From: Trema orientale
Taxonomy: Eukaryota > Streptophyta > Magnoliopsida > Rosales > Cannabaceae
Direction of reading: 5' to 3'
Length of the DNA stretch: 64,000 nucleotides
Assembly (NCBI GenBank): GCA_002914845.1
Contig: JXTC01000107.1
Span: 584,883-648,882, forward strand
Shown here in pieces: positions 41,854-52,687 of this stretch. The translations under genes and the position numbers were made by a program. The notes below the pieces were generated by a model, which was given only the letters and a program-made list of their open reading frames with translations, did not search any database and was not told the origin of the DNA. The first letter of the stretch is position 1. Each line of letters begins with the position of its first letter.

Positions 41854-44040
41854 ATGGCGAGTACGGACAATAAGCCAGTTATGGTGATGGGCCTATACGA
41901 CAGCAAGCATAGCTTCTACGCCTTGGAGTGGACTTTGGAACGTTATTTTGCTAATTTTGGCCCAAACTGCCCTTTCAAGCTCGTCATCGTTCTCGCTAGG
42001 CCCACTCCGGCTTCGGTCGTCGGAGTTGGTGGCCCCGGTAAGCCTGTCCGAATTCGATTTTGTGTTTTTTTTTTTTTTTTTTTTTTTATAATCTTAATAC
42101 ATGTTCGAATATATCAGTTCATATACTTATTATATCAACTAATTTATAATTGTAGAAGAAAATTGGTTTTGCTTTCCATTGTAAACTGCAATAGTATACT
42201 AATTAAGGATGTCACCTCTTATCCCACTATTTAAAAAATTAATATCGACTTTGATATGTGAATTTTCACGATATAATTTTGAATATTGAAGGACTTATAC
42301 ATTACAAGTTTTCTAATTCACGAATTAAATTGTAATAACTCACATATCACATTAAGTGGAATTCATAAAAGTGGGACTAGCATTATTATCTGAATTGCAA
42401 TCTCGTTTGGTTCAAGATTGAACCTATGGTTGCATTGTGGTTACTTGCAAGTTGAGCTTTAATTTTAATGCAGGATCTGGGGCTTTTATGACAATTATAG
42501 AGTCGGAATTCAAGAGGAAGGCTACAAGAGCAGTTGATGAAATTAAAGAGATCTGCAGAAAAAAATCGGTAATAATCACACGTATTGCCTCTCTTCGGCA
42601 TTTTGTTTATAGAATTTGATGTTTTATTAATGGCTTAACTATTCAGAACTTTTGATTATAAACTAAAACTCTTTTTGTGCAACATGTTTATCCACGTTCA
42701 TGATATGCAATGTTTTAAGTAATAATTCTAAAGACTAGATAATGCAAATTAATATCCAATATTCCTTGTTGTTTTGAGGGGCATCATTTACAAAGATGAT
42801 ACCAATCTATATTGCAGGTAGAAGATGTGAAGGTGGAAATAGTGGAAGGTAATCCCAGGAAAGTTATATGTGATGCTGTAGACAGACACCACGCATCCAT
42901 TTTGGTTGTGGGAAGTCATGGTTATGGAGCAGTAAAGAGGTAAATTTTTTCCCCCCTTAGTAAACAGATACTTGACAATTACAGAGGTTAAGAAGGAAAT
43001 AGTCTCCTGCCGATTTATCTCGTTCAACTAAAAAAAAAAAAAAGTGCATATATATCAATATATCATATAACACGGATGAATTTCACGCAAAATTAAAGTA
43101 AAAGCATGTAGAGAAGAAAAAGAAATCAAATATGTAAGTTCTTACATGATTGGTGTGGTACTACAACATAATAAAGTAACACTAGTCAATTCGTGTCTAG
43201 TTAAACTAATTTTTAGTAGAATTACATGCATAATATTGCGTGTTACTAATTTTATGTGAAAATTTACATAAAGCTGGGCGATGGTTTTTTTTTTTTTTTT
43301 TGGAAAGCATAAAGCTAGACGAATTTTAAACAGACTACATCTAACTCAGTATACATATATCTATATATATTGGTCTTGTGTGTCAATAAGAGAAATGATG
43401 GGGGAAAAGGAAAACCTATCGGATTGGTGTAGCTAGCTTCTCACTTGTCATTAACCAAAAAAGAAAAAGACGAGATTACCCATTTGGACTATCTGAAACA
43501 GTTAAAAAAAAAATTTACATAACATGTGCTGAGGACAGAGTTTGAAAACAATTACACATAAATTTTTCCGCTTATTGAAAAAGAAATCAACTACTTATCT
43601 TATTTGAAAATAATTCAGGTTTAGATTTTATTTTTTACAACTATTTTAGGTGAAAAACTCAGAAGTACGACGCTCAATTGTAGACACATTACTTGCGTGT
43701 AAAACTTTTCAACGTAGACATCTTCTTTCTTAGGGTCAACATGGCCAAGTTGTGCTTTTATATTTATTAGCCCCGGCACTTGCGAGTAGTGTCCTTGGAA
43801 TATTCCATGTCGATATTCCACTAAATTGCAGTCTTTGGGGTCCACAAATTATGAGGGTGAATTATATAAGGAACATAGAACTTTCTCATCTTGGAGCCCT
43901 GTATCTGATTAAGAATCTGAGCATATTGCAGGGCTGTTCTCGGAAGCGTAAGCGACTACTGCGCCCATCATGCACATTGCTCTGTGACAATCGTGAAAAG
44001 GCCCTCCAAGACAAGCATTGACATGAGCTATTTTCGCTAG
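41854..44040 (+). CDS. Universal stress protein (UspA domain), ATP-binding type
   Basis: Four exons: 41854-42037, 42474-42568, 42818-42939, 43932-44040; phase-consistent, 169 residues. A single UspA domain fills the protein: beta strand KPVMVMGLYDSKHSFYALEW at the N terminus, LVIVLARP, then VVGSHGYGAVKRAVLGS. The last stretch matches the ATP-binding motif G-2x-G-9x-G-S exactly (Gly125, Gly128, Gly138, Ser139) and is split by the ~1-kb third intron. It ends with SDYCAHHAHCSVTIVKRP, the usual C-terminal strand of plant USPs. Soluble, probably cytosolic; the role in stress signalling is inferred from the family. Transcribed toward the TCTP gene (convergent). Confidence 0.93.
42205..42390. mobile_element. 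Possible small MITE in USP intron 1
   Basis: GATATGTGAATT near 42253 pairs with the reverse complement of the segment near 42340 (GATATGTGAGTT). CCCACT near 42220 pairs with AGTGGG near 42370. Weak arms and no clear target duplication. Confidence 0.3.
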
Positions 44041-44877
44041 CTGCCACCTCTATGAATTTTTTTTGGAATTCATGTTACAAGGAAAAGGAAACAGTTTTTG
44101 GTTTACCTATTTTTCCTCCCTAATTTTTATTTAATATAATTTGTATTGCTATTGAACAACATTCTTTATGATAATAACCCCAATCCCATGTATGAAAACC
44201 AAACCTACTTATCTTAGAAAACTTTATGGTTAAGAGTTATTTGGAAAAAAAAAAAAAATCCAAAGGTGGAGAGAGTAGCACATTCTTACACTACACAAAT
44301 ATATATATATATATAGGAGCATAAAGTGAACACAAAAAGCAACTCATTCCATCAGTAAACAAAGAAGAAAGAAAACCATCCATTTCACGATCATATTCGG
44401 TTCCAGAATTCTCGTAAAAAAATATTGCACCTTTTTTGACGAATATATACATTTCTTTGACCCCGTTCTCTCAAATGGATCGATCTTAAAGAGCTTGCCA
44501 TTTACGAGATAGAAGACACAGGCAGATCGATCGAACTCATAATTTTTCCTCATTGTCGACATAGAAGTATCCAAAAATCAGGAAAATTGGAAGCTCTAAA
44601 AATCTAAGGTAGAAATGCTTCAGGAGATTATTAGAAAACGATGTCCATTCCAAAGGTAACTTATCTTAAATTACGACAAACAATTAGATCCTCTGGCTAA
44701 TTAATGTTCAATTATGTTTGACCAATATAAGCACCAACGATACATGAGGAAACCAAGTTCAAAATAAAAAATAGTCACTCAAACAAACAAAAAGGGCAAA
44801 AACAGGGTAAAAACGGATGGTAATAGAAACTAAGAACATAGCAAAAAGCTTCTACTTTGAAGCCACTACTCCAACTC

Positions 44878-46262
44878 TCAACACTTGACCTCCTTCAAAC
44901 CGTGAGCAAAATACAGAAAAGTTGGGTCGGTGGCTCCCTCCTTATAGTAAGCGAAAACCAAAGCTCCATCATCATGCATGCTCTCACCAACAAAGCTGCA
45001 AATATTAACGTATCATCAATACAGATATTAAATAGTTTTATACATAAATCATAAAATCATACCACGCATTATTATTATTATTATTATTATTATTATGTTT
45101 TAAAAGGTCATAGAAACGTACAATTGCAAGTCTGAGAGTTTTGAAAGCAGGAACTTGGTTGCTCCCTCAATGTTCTTCTTAAACACCTCTTGTTGATCCG
45201 CCTCGAGTTTGGCGGTCAAAAGTTTTATGTATCTCTTCATAAATACGAGAAACTGCTTCTTGTCAAAAGCCGGTTGCTCCTGTATAAAACATGTTCATCA
45301 GATTCTGCCTCGAAAGATCATGATAAACCGAAAAATAAAAAGAAAGGTAAAACCACAGCATACCTGGAGCCTGAATGTGTCAACAATGTCGACAACCTTA
45401 ACAGCTTGGTCATCGACACCCTCGTCCGCATCAGCACCTTCAGCAGACGGATTTGCACCAATGTCTACCTCAACTGCTCCTTGAACTACCCACTACAAGA
45501 AATAATCATTCCGAATAATGAATTAAAGTGCCTTAATCGGCATGTGACATACAGATACGCTACAATTATTCTCCCAAATACATCGAAATTCCCAAAATAA
45601 ACCATATATATAATGGATAATGTTTGAGCTACCAATTTTTGTACCAAATTTTTGTCACCGCTCCATTAGTGATAACGTTTAATTTATTTGTGGTAAGTTC
45701 TAAGTTGCCGCATGTGTTATAACAAAAATTTGGTACAAAAGTTGGGATGTGTAGTGTTATCTATATATATATGTTACTAACCTTTCCTTCGACCTCCCAG
45801 AGAATTCCGTTCTGGGTTTCCTTGTACGGAAACGAGTCCGAAAGAAGCTCATCACCTAAATATCCAATATGATTCAAACAAACCCAAAATTCATGAAAAA
45901 GGAACCAAACAGACCCAGATACTAAGGGCACGCTCTAGTTGAGTTTCAAATATAGCTAAATCGAAAAAAGTGGAATATAAAAACGACAAATCTGATCGGT
46001 TATTCATTCAAAACCCTAGTAAGAATTCAGATCTCAGAAGCATACGCATATGGAAAAAAATACAAACTAAATTACAAAGTTAAACACCAGATCCATGGCA
46101 AAAGATTTAATAAAAATTGGATCAAATTCATCAAACCATGCTAATAATTTAAACCAAAAAAGTTAGATGACTCAATTAAATTGGACTGGATTCTGAATCA
46201 ACATATCAAAAGAAAATATTGATGGGAAACTTACCGGTGAGGAGGTCCTGGTAAACCAACAT
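44878..46262 (-). CDS. TCTP: Translationally controlled tumour protein (TCTP)
   Basis: Five exons on the minus strand: 46262-46235, 45855-45782, 45492-45364, 45279-45122, 44995-44878; phase-consistent, 168 residues, the family length. It starts [17 protein letters not shown] and shows the TCTP signatures: [18 protein letters not shown] in the flexible loop, the helical hairpin ([21 protein letters not shown]), and the C-terminal signature around LQFFVGESM. TCTP is a highly expressed cytosolic protein that promotes growth, interacts with Rab/Rheb-type small GTPases and is controlled in translation. The 5' leader carries a long (GA)n run just before the ATG. Intron 2 carries a MITE and intron 4 a (TTA)n microsatellite. 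Confidence 0.97.
45066..45096. repeat. (ATT)n microsatellite in TCTP intron 4
   Basis: About ten ATT/TTA units in a row inside intron 44996-45121, close to the exon 4 donor. Confidence 0.9.
45613..45763. mobile_element. MITE in TCTP intron 2, about 150 bp
   Basis: The left arm GGATAATGTTTGAGCTACCA then ATTTTTGTACCAAATTTTTGT pairs with the reverse complement of the right arm, AGATAACACTACACATCCCA then ACTTTTGTACCAAATTTTTGT. About 40 bp of near inverted repeat with a short loop, so the transcript would fold into a hairpin. Flanks are TATATATA on both sides, so a target duplication cannot be told from the AT-rich context. Confidence 0.7.
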
Positions 46263-46281
46263 GTTTGCAAAGAGGGCTGAA

Positions 46282-46310
46282 GAAAGAGGAGAGAGAGAGA
46301 GAGAGAGAGC
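46282..46310. repeat. (GA)n run in TCTP 5' leader/promoter
   Basis: GAGAGA run on the plus strand, CT-rich in the transcript direction, starting about 20 bp upstream of the TCTP start codon. Pyrimidine-rich leaders (including TOP-like ones) are known for TCTP mRNAs; a link here is inference. Confidence 0.8.
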
Positions 46311-47560
46311 GTAAGGGAGACGCAGCGGTGAGAGATCGAGAGAGGGTTTGGGAAAGCGGTGGAGAGCTGATATTTATGGACGAGGGTTTGGGATCGGGAA
46401 CGACGGGAATGTTTAATTACGGAATCAGGACTCTACTTTCTCTTAATTCCCTACAAGTCCTTTCCCACTCGGACTCCACTTCCCACTTTTTTGACTCCTC
46501 TTATTTTTTCTAAAAAAAGTAAAAAATAAAAAAATATACTTCTCAATTATATACCATATATTAATCAATCATGCCTTAACCTATAATATTAAATCTAAAC
46601 TGTTTCTAAATAACTTTGTTGGAAAAGAATATATATATTATACGATCTTTTTATGAAACCAAAAAAATATGTATGTAACTACAAAGGGACAATTATAAGA
46701 TCTAGTTCGAATTCTTTTACCAATTTGTAAGTCTACTTTAAAATTTTACAAAATCATTAACTTTGCCCGATAGCATTTTCATATCGTATTGTTGGAAAAC
46801 ACTTTATATGACCAAATACCATTCTCCAATGCATAAGATAAATAATTTTTCCGTAGTTCCTTTAGTGTCCATCAAATATATAATTTTTCTGTAATTCCTT
46901 TAGTTTTTTCTAGATAATTTTTATTTTTCTAATTAAATTATTTTCAAAATACACTTTAAGTTGTTTGTTTATTATTTATACTTAAATTGAAGTTAATCTC
47001 ATTTTTACTTTTTAAGATGCATACAACACATTCGGTATATGATTTAAAATCTATTTATGATGATTTTGGATTTTATAAATAAAACCAATGACTATTTCGA
47101 GATATTATGTTTAATGTACATGAAAACATCTTGAAATACTATTATCTTATAAAGTATATTAAATTTTAAAGTTATATTAATTGTATGTATATCTACTTCT
47201 TAACTTTTTAATGTACACTGAAAATTAATTTTTAGAATTTTATTTACTTTATTTGTATAAAACCAAAATATATTAATTTTTATATATATACATATTAACT
47301 TTCAGGTTTCTTTACATGAATAGATTAACTTTGACTGTATCTAATCTTCATTATTATAAGTCATATATATATCTTATGTGAAAAAATAGTACAAATATTA
47401 AACTCATAATAGTCTTTTAAATTAATAAATATTTATTTATTGATAAATTAATCATTTATCGATAATATAAATAACCTCAATAATATAATAACTTTTCATA
47501 GTCTTAATATTATTAATTTATAGAGATTTTACTTTACATGCTATTTTATGGATGATACTT

Positions 47561-47849
47561 GCATTACACTACCAACATATCCATGAAACAACAATCTTAT
47601 TGTATGGATAGTTAGATTTTTTTTTAATGTATGCAACAAAAGCAAATTATACAAGCTATGGTGAATATATATATATATATATATCTTTTAAAAAACAATT
47701 AAAAGGCATTACACTACCAATATATCCATGAAACAACAATTTTATTGTATGGATAGTTAGATTTTTTTTTTTTTAATGTATGCAACAAAAGCAAATTATA
47801 CAAGGTATGGTGGATATATATATATTTTTTTAAAAAAAACAATTAAAAG
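47561..47849. repeat. Tandem duplication, 2 x ~145 bp
   Basis: 47561-47705 and 47706-47849 are highly similar. Both begin GCATTACACTACCAA and run through ATATCCATGAAACAACAAT, ATTGTATGGATAGTTAGATT, GTATGCAACAAAAGCAAATT and an (AT)n tract to CAATTAAAAG. Differences are a few substitutions and tract-length changes. Confidence 0.92.
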
Positions 47850-48842
47850 GCACTTGTGTAGAAATCACGCTTTTATTAGAGAAAACGTCATAAAATATTT
47901 TACATTTTACATATCTATATATATGGTTACCATCGAAAAAAACGTTGAGTTTTTTAATTTTAGCAAAAAAAAAATATTGGACTTTTTATTATATTAAAAA
48001 AAAATTGTCTTTGTTTAATTTTAGCAAAATAAAACATCTTGATTATAAAATCGAATGAAACTAGTCTCGTAAATAAGTCAAATGACTATTTTTTCTTTAG
48101 TGTACACTATCATGTGCGACTATGCGATGCTATTTACATTGTCAAACACCCTGGGCGAAAACTATGCATTTTATATTGAAAATGTTGACTTTTTTAGGTT
48201 AAATAAATTAAAAATAATAATTCATGAGTAAAAAATACTTAAAAAATAAAGTCATTTCTTAATCACGTTATATATTCGTAGATTAAATATATTTTTTGAG
48301 TTCAATTTAATTGAATTTTAAAATCTCAAAGTTTTATTTGATATAATCAGAAAACCCAGAATTTTATTTGCTAGAATTAAAAATTTTCAAGGTTTTATTT
48401 AATATAACGAAAAACTTAATGTTTTTTTTCTCCTTTGCTAAAATAAAAAAACCTAAATTTTTTTACATATAATAACCCTATATATATATAAAAAAAAAAA
48501 ACTCCCAATGTTTTAACAAGTACCGAAAAATCCCATCAGATTTGGTTTTTTATTGTAAAAAACATTTTAATTTGATTATTTTAAAAATCTAATATTCTCA
48601 TGTGATCAAAATTTGATATAAGGGTAATTTTGTTATATCTTATTAAATGTTATGATTTATCTTACACAGGAGGTCAAATTTCAAAAACAATCTAGTTGCT
48701 GGACTTTTTTGTAATAAAAGAAAATCAGATTCAAAAAGAGTTTTTTATATTTTTTTAAACATAGTTTTCACTGGTAAATGTAATATACATTTTAAAAAAG
48801 GCCTCCAACATCTAAAAACACTGCGAATGAGCTTAGTTCCAT

Positions 48843-49155
48843 GGGAAATTGATCTGGGTAGTGCTAATTTAGAAGAAAATGACTTTTTTAGTAGTATTTT
48901 TCAAATTGACATTTCTAGTAGTATCACAAATTGTATGACGAGGGGTCACACAATTTATGACTATAAATTATGACTTTTCTAATATTAATTAATAATCACA
49001 AATTGTATGATGAAAGGTCACACAAGTTCACAAAATACTAAAATACTACTAGAAAAGTAACTTTTCAAATCACTCTTAAAAAAGTTATTTTAGTCAAAAT
49101 TACTACTATTTATTTCAATTTATCTAGTTCAGTCTATCTTTCCCTGTATGAGTTC
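48843..49155. mobile_element. MITE, copy 2 of the AGGGAAATTGA family
   Basis: Inverted arms: GGGAAATTGA on the left and TTTCCCTG on the right, with AGTAGTATTTTTCAAATTGACATTTCTAGTAGTAT-type subterminal sequence. Related in reverse orientation to 22858-23141. Between the arms there are two near-identical CACAAATTGTATGA.GA..GGTCACACAA units. Confidence 0.6.
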
Positions 49156-51639
49156 GCTAATAATATGGATTGGAAATTCGATTTTTGAATAACTACTTTG
49201 TTGGTTGGCTTCACTTTTTACATATCCCTTTTATAAAAAAAATAAAAAGCAAAAAAATAGTAATATTCTCCTTTCTTTATTTCTTTTTTCCATTATGGCC
49301 TTTTTATTTTTTATAAGCATTATGGCTTTACTAAAAAGTAGTAAATGCGAAATAAATTTTTTACCTTAAAAAAAGAAAGGAAAGGAAGTAAAATAAAGTC
49401 TCCCAAATATCCAATGTGCAGGGAAAAAGTGATGCAAAATTCATAGTTTGATTTTTCATTTTACTAGTATCATTAGTTTTCACACAACAAAAAATAAAAA
49501 AAATTATTCAATGTCCTCGAAAAACAAATTTGCATTTTTTTTAAAGGGTTTTCGGCTCGATTGCTCCTGAATTTGTCACATATTTGTTTTTTGGCTCCTA
49601 AGAAAAAAGTTAGCAACTACGTACCTGAATATACAAAAGCATTACAATCAACTCCGATGGGAAACCACCATCAAATTTTAGACATGTGTAAGTCACATGC
49701 AACATTTTCGAATAGTATAATGAGTTTACTTGTATGATGTATATATAGTTTGGAGGCAAAATTGAAAAAAAAAAAAGTTTGGAGGGAAAAAATAAATTTA
49801 AACTCAAATATTAAATTAATTAAAAATCAAAAAAGATAAATCCTAAATTATATAGAGAGACTAATATTTAACTCACTTGAAATTAATTAGAGTTACTTAC
49901 ATACCTTTTAAAAACTAAAAAGTGAAAAAAAATAAAATAATAAAATAATATATAAAAATATAACCTATTTTAAACTTAAAGGATTGCTTTGTTGAACACA
50001 TTGCGCTTAGATTGAATGATTATCCATTTTTTGCTTTTTTTTTTTTGTTTTTGTTTTTTTGCTTCGAATTTTTACTGTTTATTAAATAGTACTTGTCAGG
50101 GGTGTTCATCAAATCCAATTCATAATTTTTTTAATATATTACATACGATCTATACTAAGTGCGGATTTCAGAAATTGCATCCAACTCAATCCACATAAAA
50201 CCTTCTAACCAATCTGACATGATCTGATCTGTAAATATATGGATTTGATTGGTTACTTAGGTTTGATTAATAAGCTGGCTTTATCTTAGTTTTTTATTAT
50301 CTTTTATATATTTTTAGCGCAAATTTAACCTATATATTTTAGAAAGTATTAATCATGTATGTGAAATTGTATACCTTAAGCTGCAGCCGATGGAATTTTT
50401 TTTTTAAAGGCCAATGGAAAATTTTACGACATATATAATTTATAAAAAATGTACAATAAGAGGCCTCTTTTTCATTCATGGAATAAGAGAAAAAAGAAGG
50501 CACAACATTGGCTGAAAATTGGAGGTGGGCCCATTAATAAAAGGTTGCATCTAGTATTGGGTATATAGGATTCCACTTAAAACTGGGTTTTTTTTTTTTT
50601 TTTTTTTTACTTTTTTATTTTCTCAAAGTTTTTCTTGGCTTCAATTCACTGCGGTATGAATTAGGAGTTTGATCTTGCTTTGTCATTCTTTGTTTGTAGG
50701 TCTAATATATTTCTTTTCCTTGCTTTGTGCTTCTTTGGATTTTACTTTGGCCCGTCTTATTTATGCTTCTTCGTTCCTAACTGCAAATCCAGTTCTTATA
50801 TATTGCTTTGTCCAAACCCAGGTCTTATATGAGAATGAATCAAGATCCAGTGCCCAGTCCTTGTATTGTTAATGTCCCGAATTTCTTTTGGTTTTTTTTT
50901 GCTATAATTTTTCTTTTTAAAAGAAAAAAATTACAATTTTCCAAGCATAATAATTTAAAAAAAAAAAACTCACGTTTACTAGTTCTTCTAAACAACAACT
51001 AATACAATAGAAGGTTAACCGCTTTTCGTCGTACTCCTTCAACCAAAGTTGGCCTCCACCTCTCTTTCTTTGTCTTTCATCTCATTTCAGTTCTCTCTCA
51101 TGTCTACTCTCCTTTTTTCTATCATATACTGCTTCATTTAAAATTATTTTTCATCCCATTTAAAAATTCCTAATTCCTCACCTCTATTACCCACAAGGTT
51201 TCTGAAATGAATGGCGCCAGAAAAGTCTGTGCCAAGTCATCGGCCAAAGAGAAGAAAGGGGAGTATGGGATTTTCTTTTTTCATATTTAGTGGTTGGGGA
51301 TTAATCAAGTAGAGCAAACTCTCTTTGCAATTGGGCCCATATCTTCAAATCCGGTCCTTCAATTTCTCATCCAAAGGTCAAATTTAGTCTCCCATTCATG
51401 AGAGAAAAAACGGTCTCCTATGTTAGACAAACCCTATAATTTAAGTCTGAATTAGATTGAATTAGTTATTTTCAAGATGAAAAATATATTTGATTCTCAA
51501 AGATGTGAATATCGGTCTAATATAATTTACACAAATGTCGATATCCGCACTTTTCATGGGCTATATAACAAATAAATGACAAGTTCATAGGGCAATCATG
51601 TCAAATATCCTATTTTAAAACCAAATAGCATATTTTTTC

Positions 51640-52140
51640 ATGGTGAAAAAAATAGGGTTCATAATAGTTTTGATCATTAAAATATGCTTATTGTACAACT
51701 TTGACCCCCAGAACTTTCTATTTACATAATAATGACCCTTTAATTATGTAATTATTATAGTATTAACCTATATGTCACAAACTGTTAGTTTTTTTAACAG
51801 AAAATAGTTATGGACAAAGCGCATAATTGATTATTATTTACTTATATGAGTTAGAATCTCGATCTCAGTTATAGTTACCAACTGTATGTTTTGCACATAG
51901 CTCACTTTTATTAAAAAGTTAACAGTTTGCGAAAAAAAATTATTGCTGCAATAATTGCATAAGTTTTGGTAATTTATGGTGGAATTTAAAATTTCAGAAT
52001 CTCATTGTTGACCATAGTTATCAAATTATGTGCTTTGTGACTTATTTTTGTTAAATATTTAGCTATCTGTAACAAAAGAATTATTATGTAATAATTATAT
52101 AATTCTTATTATGTAGGTTGAAATTTTGAGCCAAGTAGTA
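51640..52140. repeat. AT-rich dispersed repeat, copy 2 (opposite orientation)
   Basis: Reverse-complement relative of 240-780. Shared blocks include ATTTTTGTTAAATATTTAGC, the GTGCAAAACA/TGTTTTGCAC core and GAGATTCTGA / TCAGAATCTC. It consists of about three diverged ~125-bp units. Confidence 0.6.
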
Positions 52141-52160
52141 CATTTATTATAAATTACTAG

Positions 52161-52524
52161 GGTGAATTGCACAAAAATACTCTCAAGTTTGAGTGTTCTG
52201 TAATTTAAACCCTGAAGTTTGGACTCTATAAAATAATATCCCGTTATTAAAAATTTCTGAAAATTAATAGCCTGAACAGACTTTTTGTCCAATTTTAGTT
52301 ACGAAAAATAATAATATCCTCCATTAAAGCTAGATTAATCATTATTATTCTTCTTAATTTTGAGAATATTATTGTATTTTACCAGTTAAAATTATTAAAA
52401 AAATTAATTCAGAATATTAATTTTCAGAAATTCTTAATCTCAAAGTATTATTTTATAAAATCCAAACTTTAGGGTTTAAATTATAGAATATCCAAACCTC
52501 GAGGATTTTTTTTTGCAATTATCC
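52161..52524. mobile_element. MULE-like TIR element upstream of CAP-D3
   Basis: Arms of about 120 bp: the left carries GTAATTTAAACCCTGAAGTT, TATAAAATAATA and TTTCTGAAAATTAATA. The right, reverse complemented, carries ATAATTTAAACCCTAAAGTT, TATAAAATAATA and TTTCTGAAAATTAATA. Termini are GGTGAATTGCA / GGATAATTGCA. Length 364 bp, mostly arm, no ORF. No target duplication is evident. It ends about 160 bp before the CAP-D3 start codon. Confidence 0.75.
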
Positions 52525-52687
52525 TTGGATGATTATTACTATTAGTAGGCATGTGCATCCAAAAAAAATAAAAATAAATAAAACCAAGCGGGAAAACAAA
52601 TTTCGAAAGAGAGGCCGGAGAAGAGGAGGACCGAAGTACATTGATTCACTCGTTGAGTGAACTCAAAGGTCGAGAGCGACAACACCA

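Larger units (their letters stand above)
46513..51640. other. AT-rich gene desert, about 5 kb
   Basis: No ORF with a recognisable domain. Contains the 145-bp tandem duplication, MITE copy 2, and degenerate AT-rich short repeats at about 48290-48600 with recurring AAA.TTTTATTTGATATAAT-like units. Poly-T runs are frequent. Confidence 0.5.
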
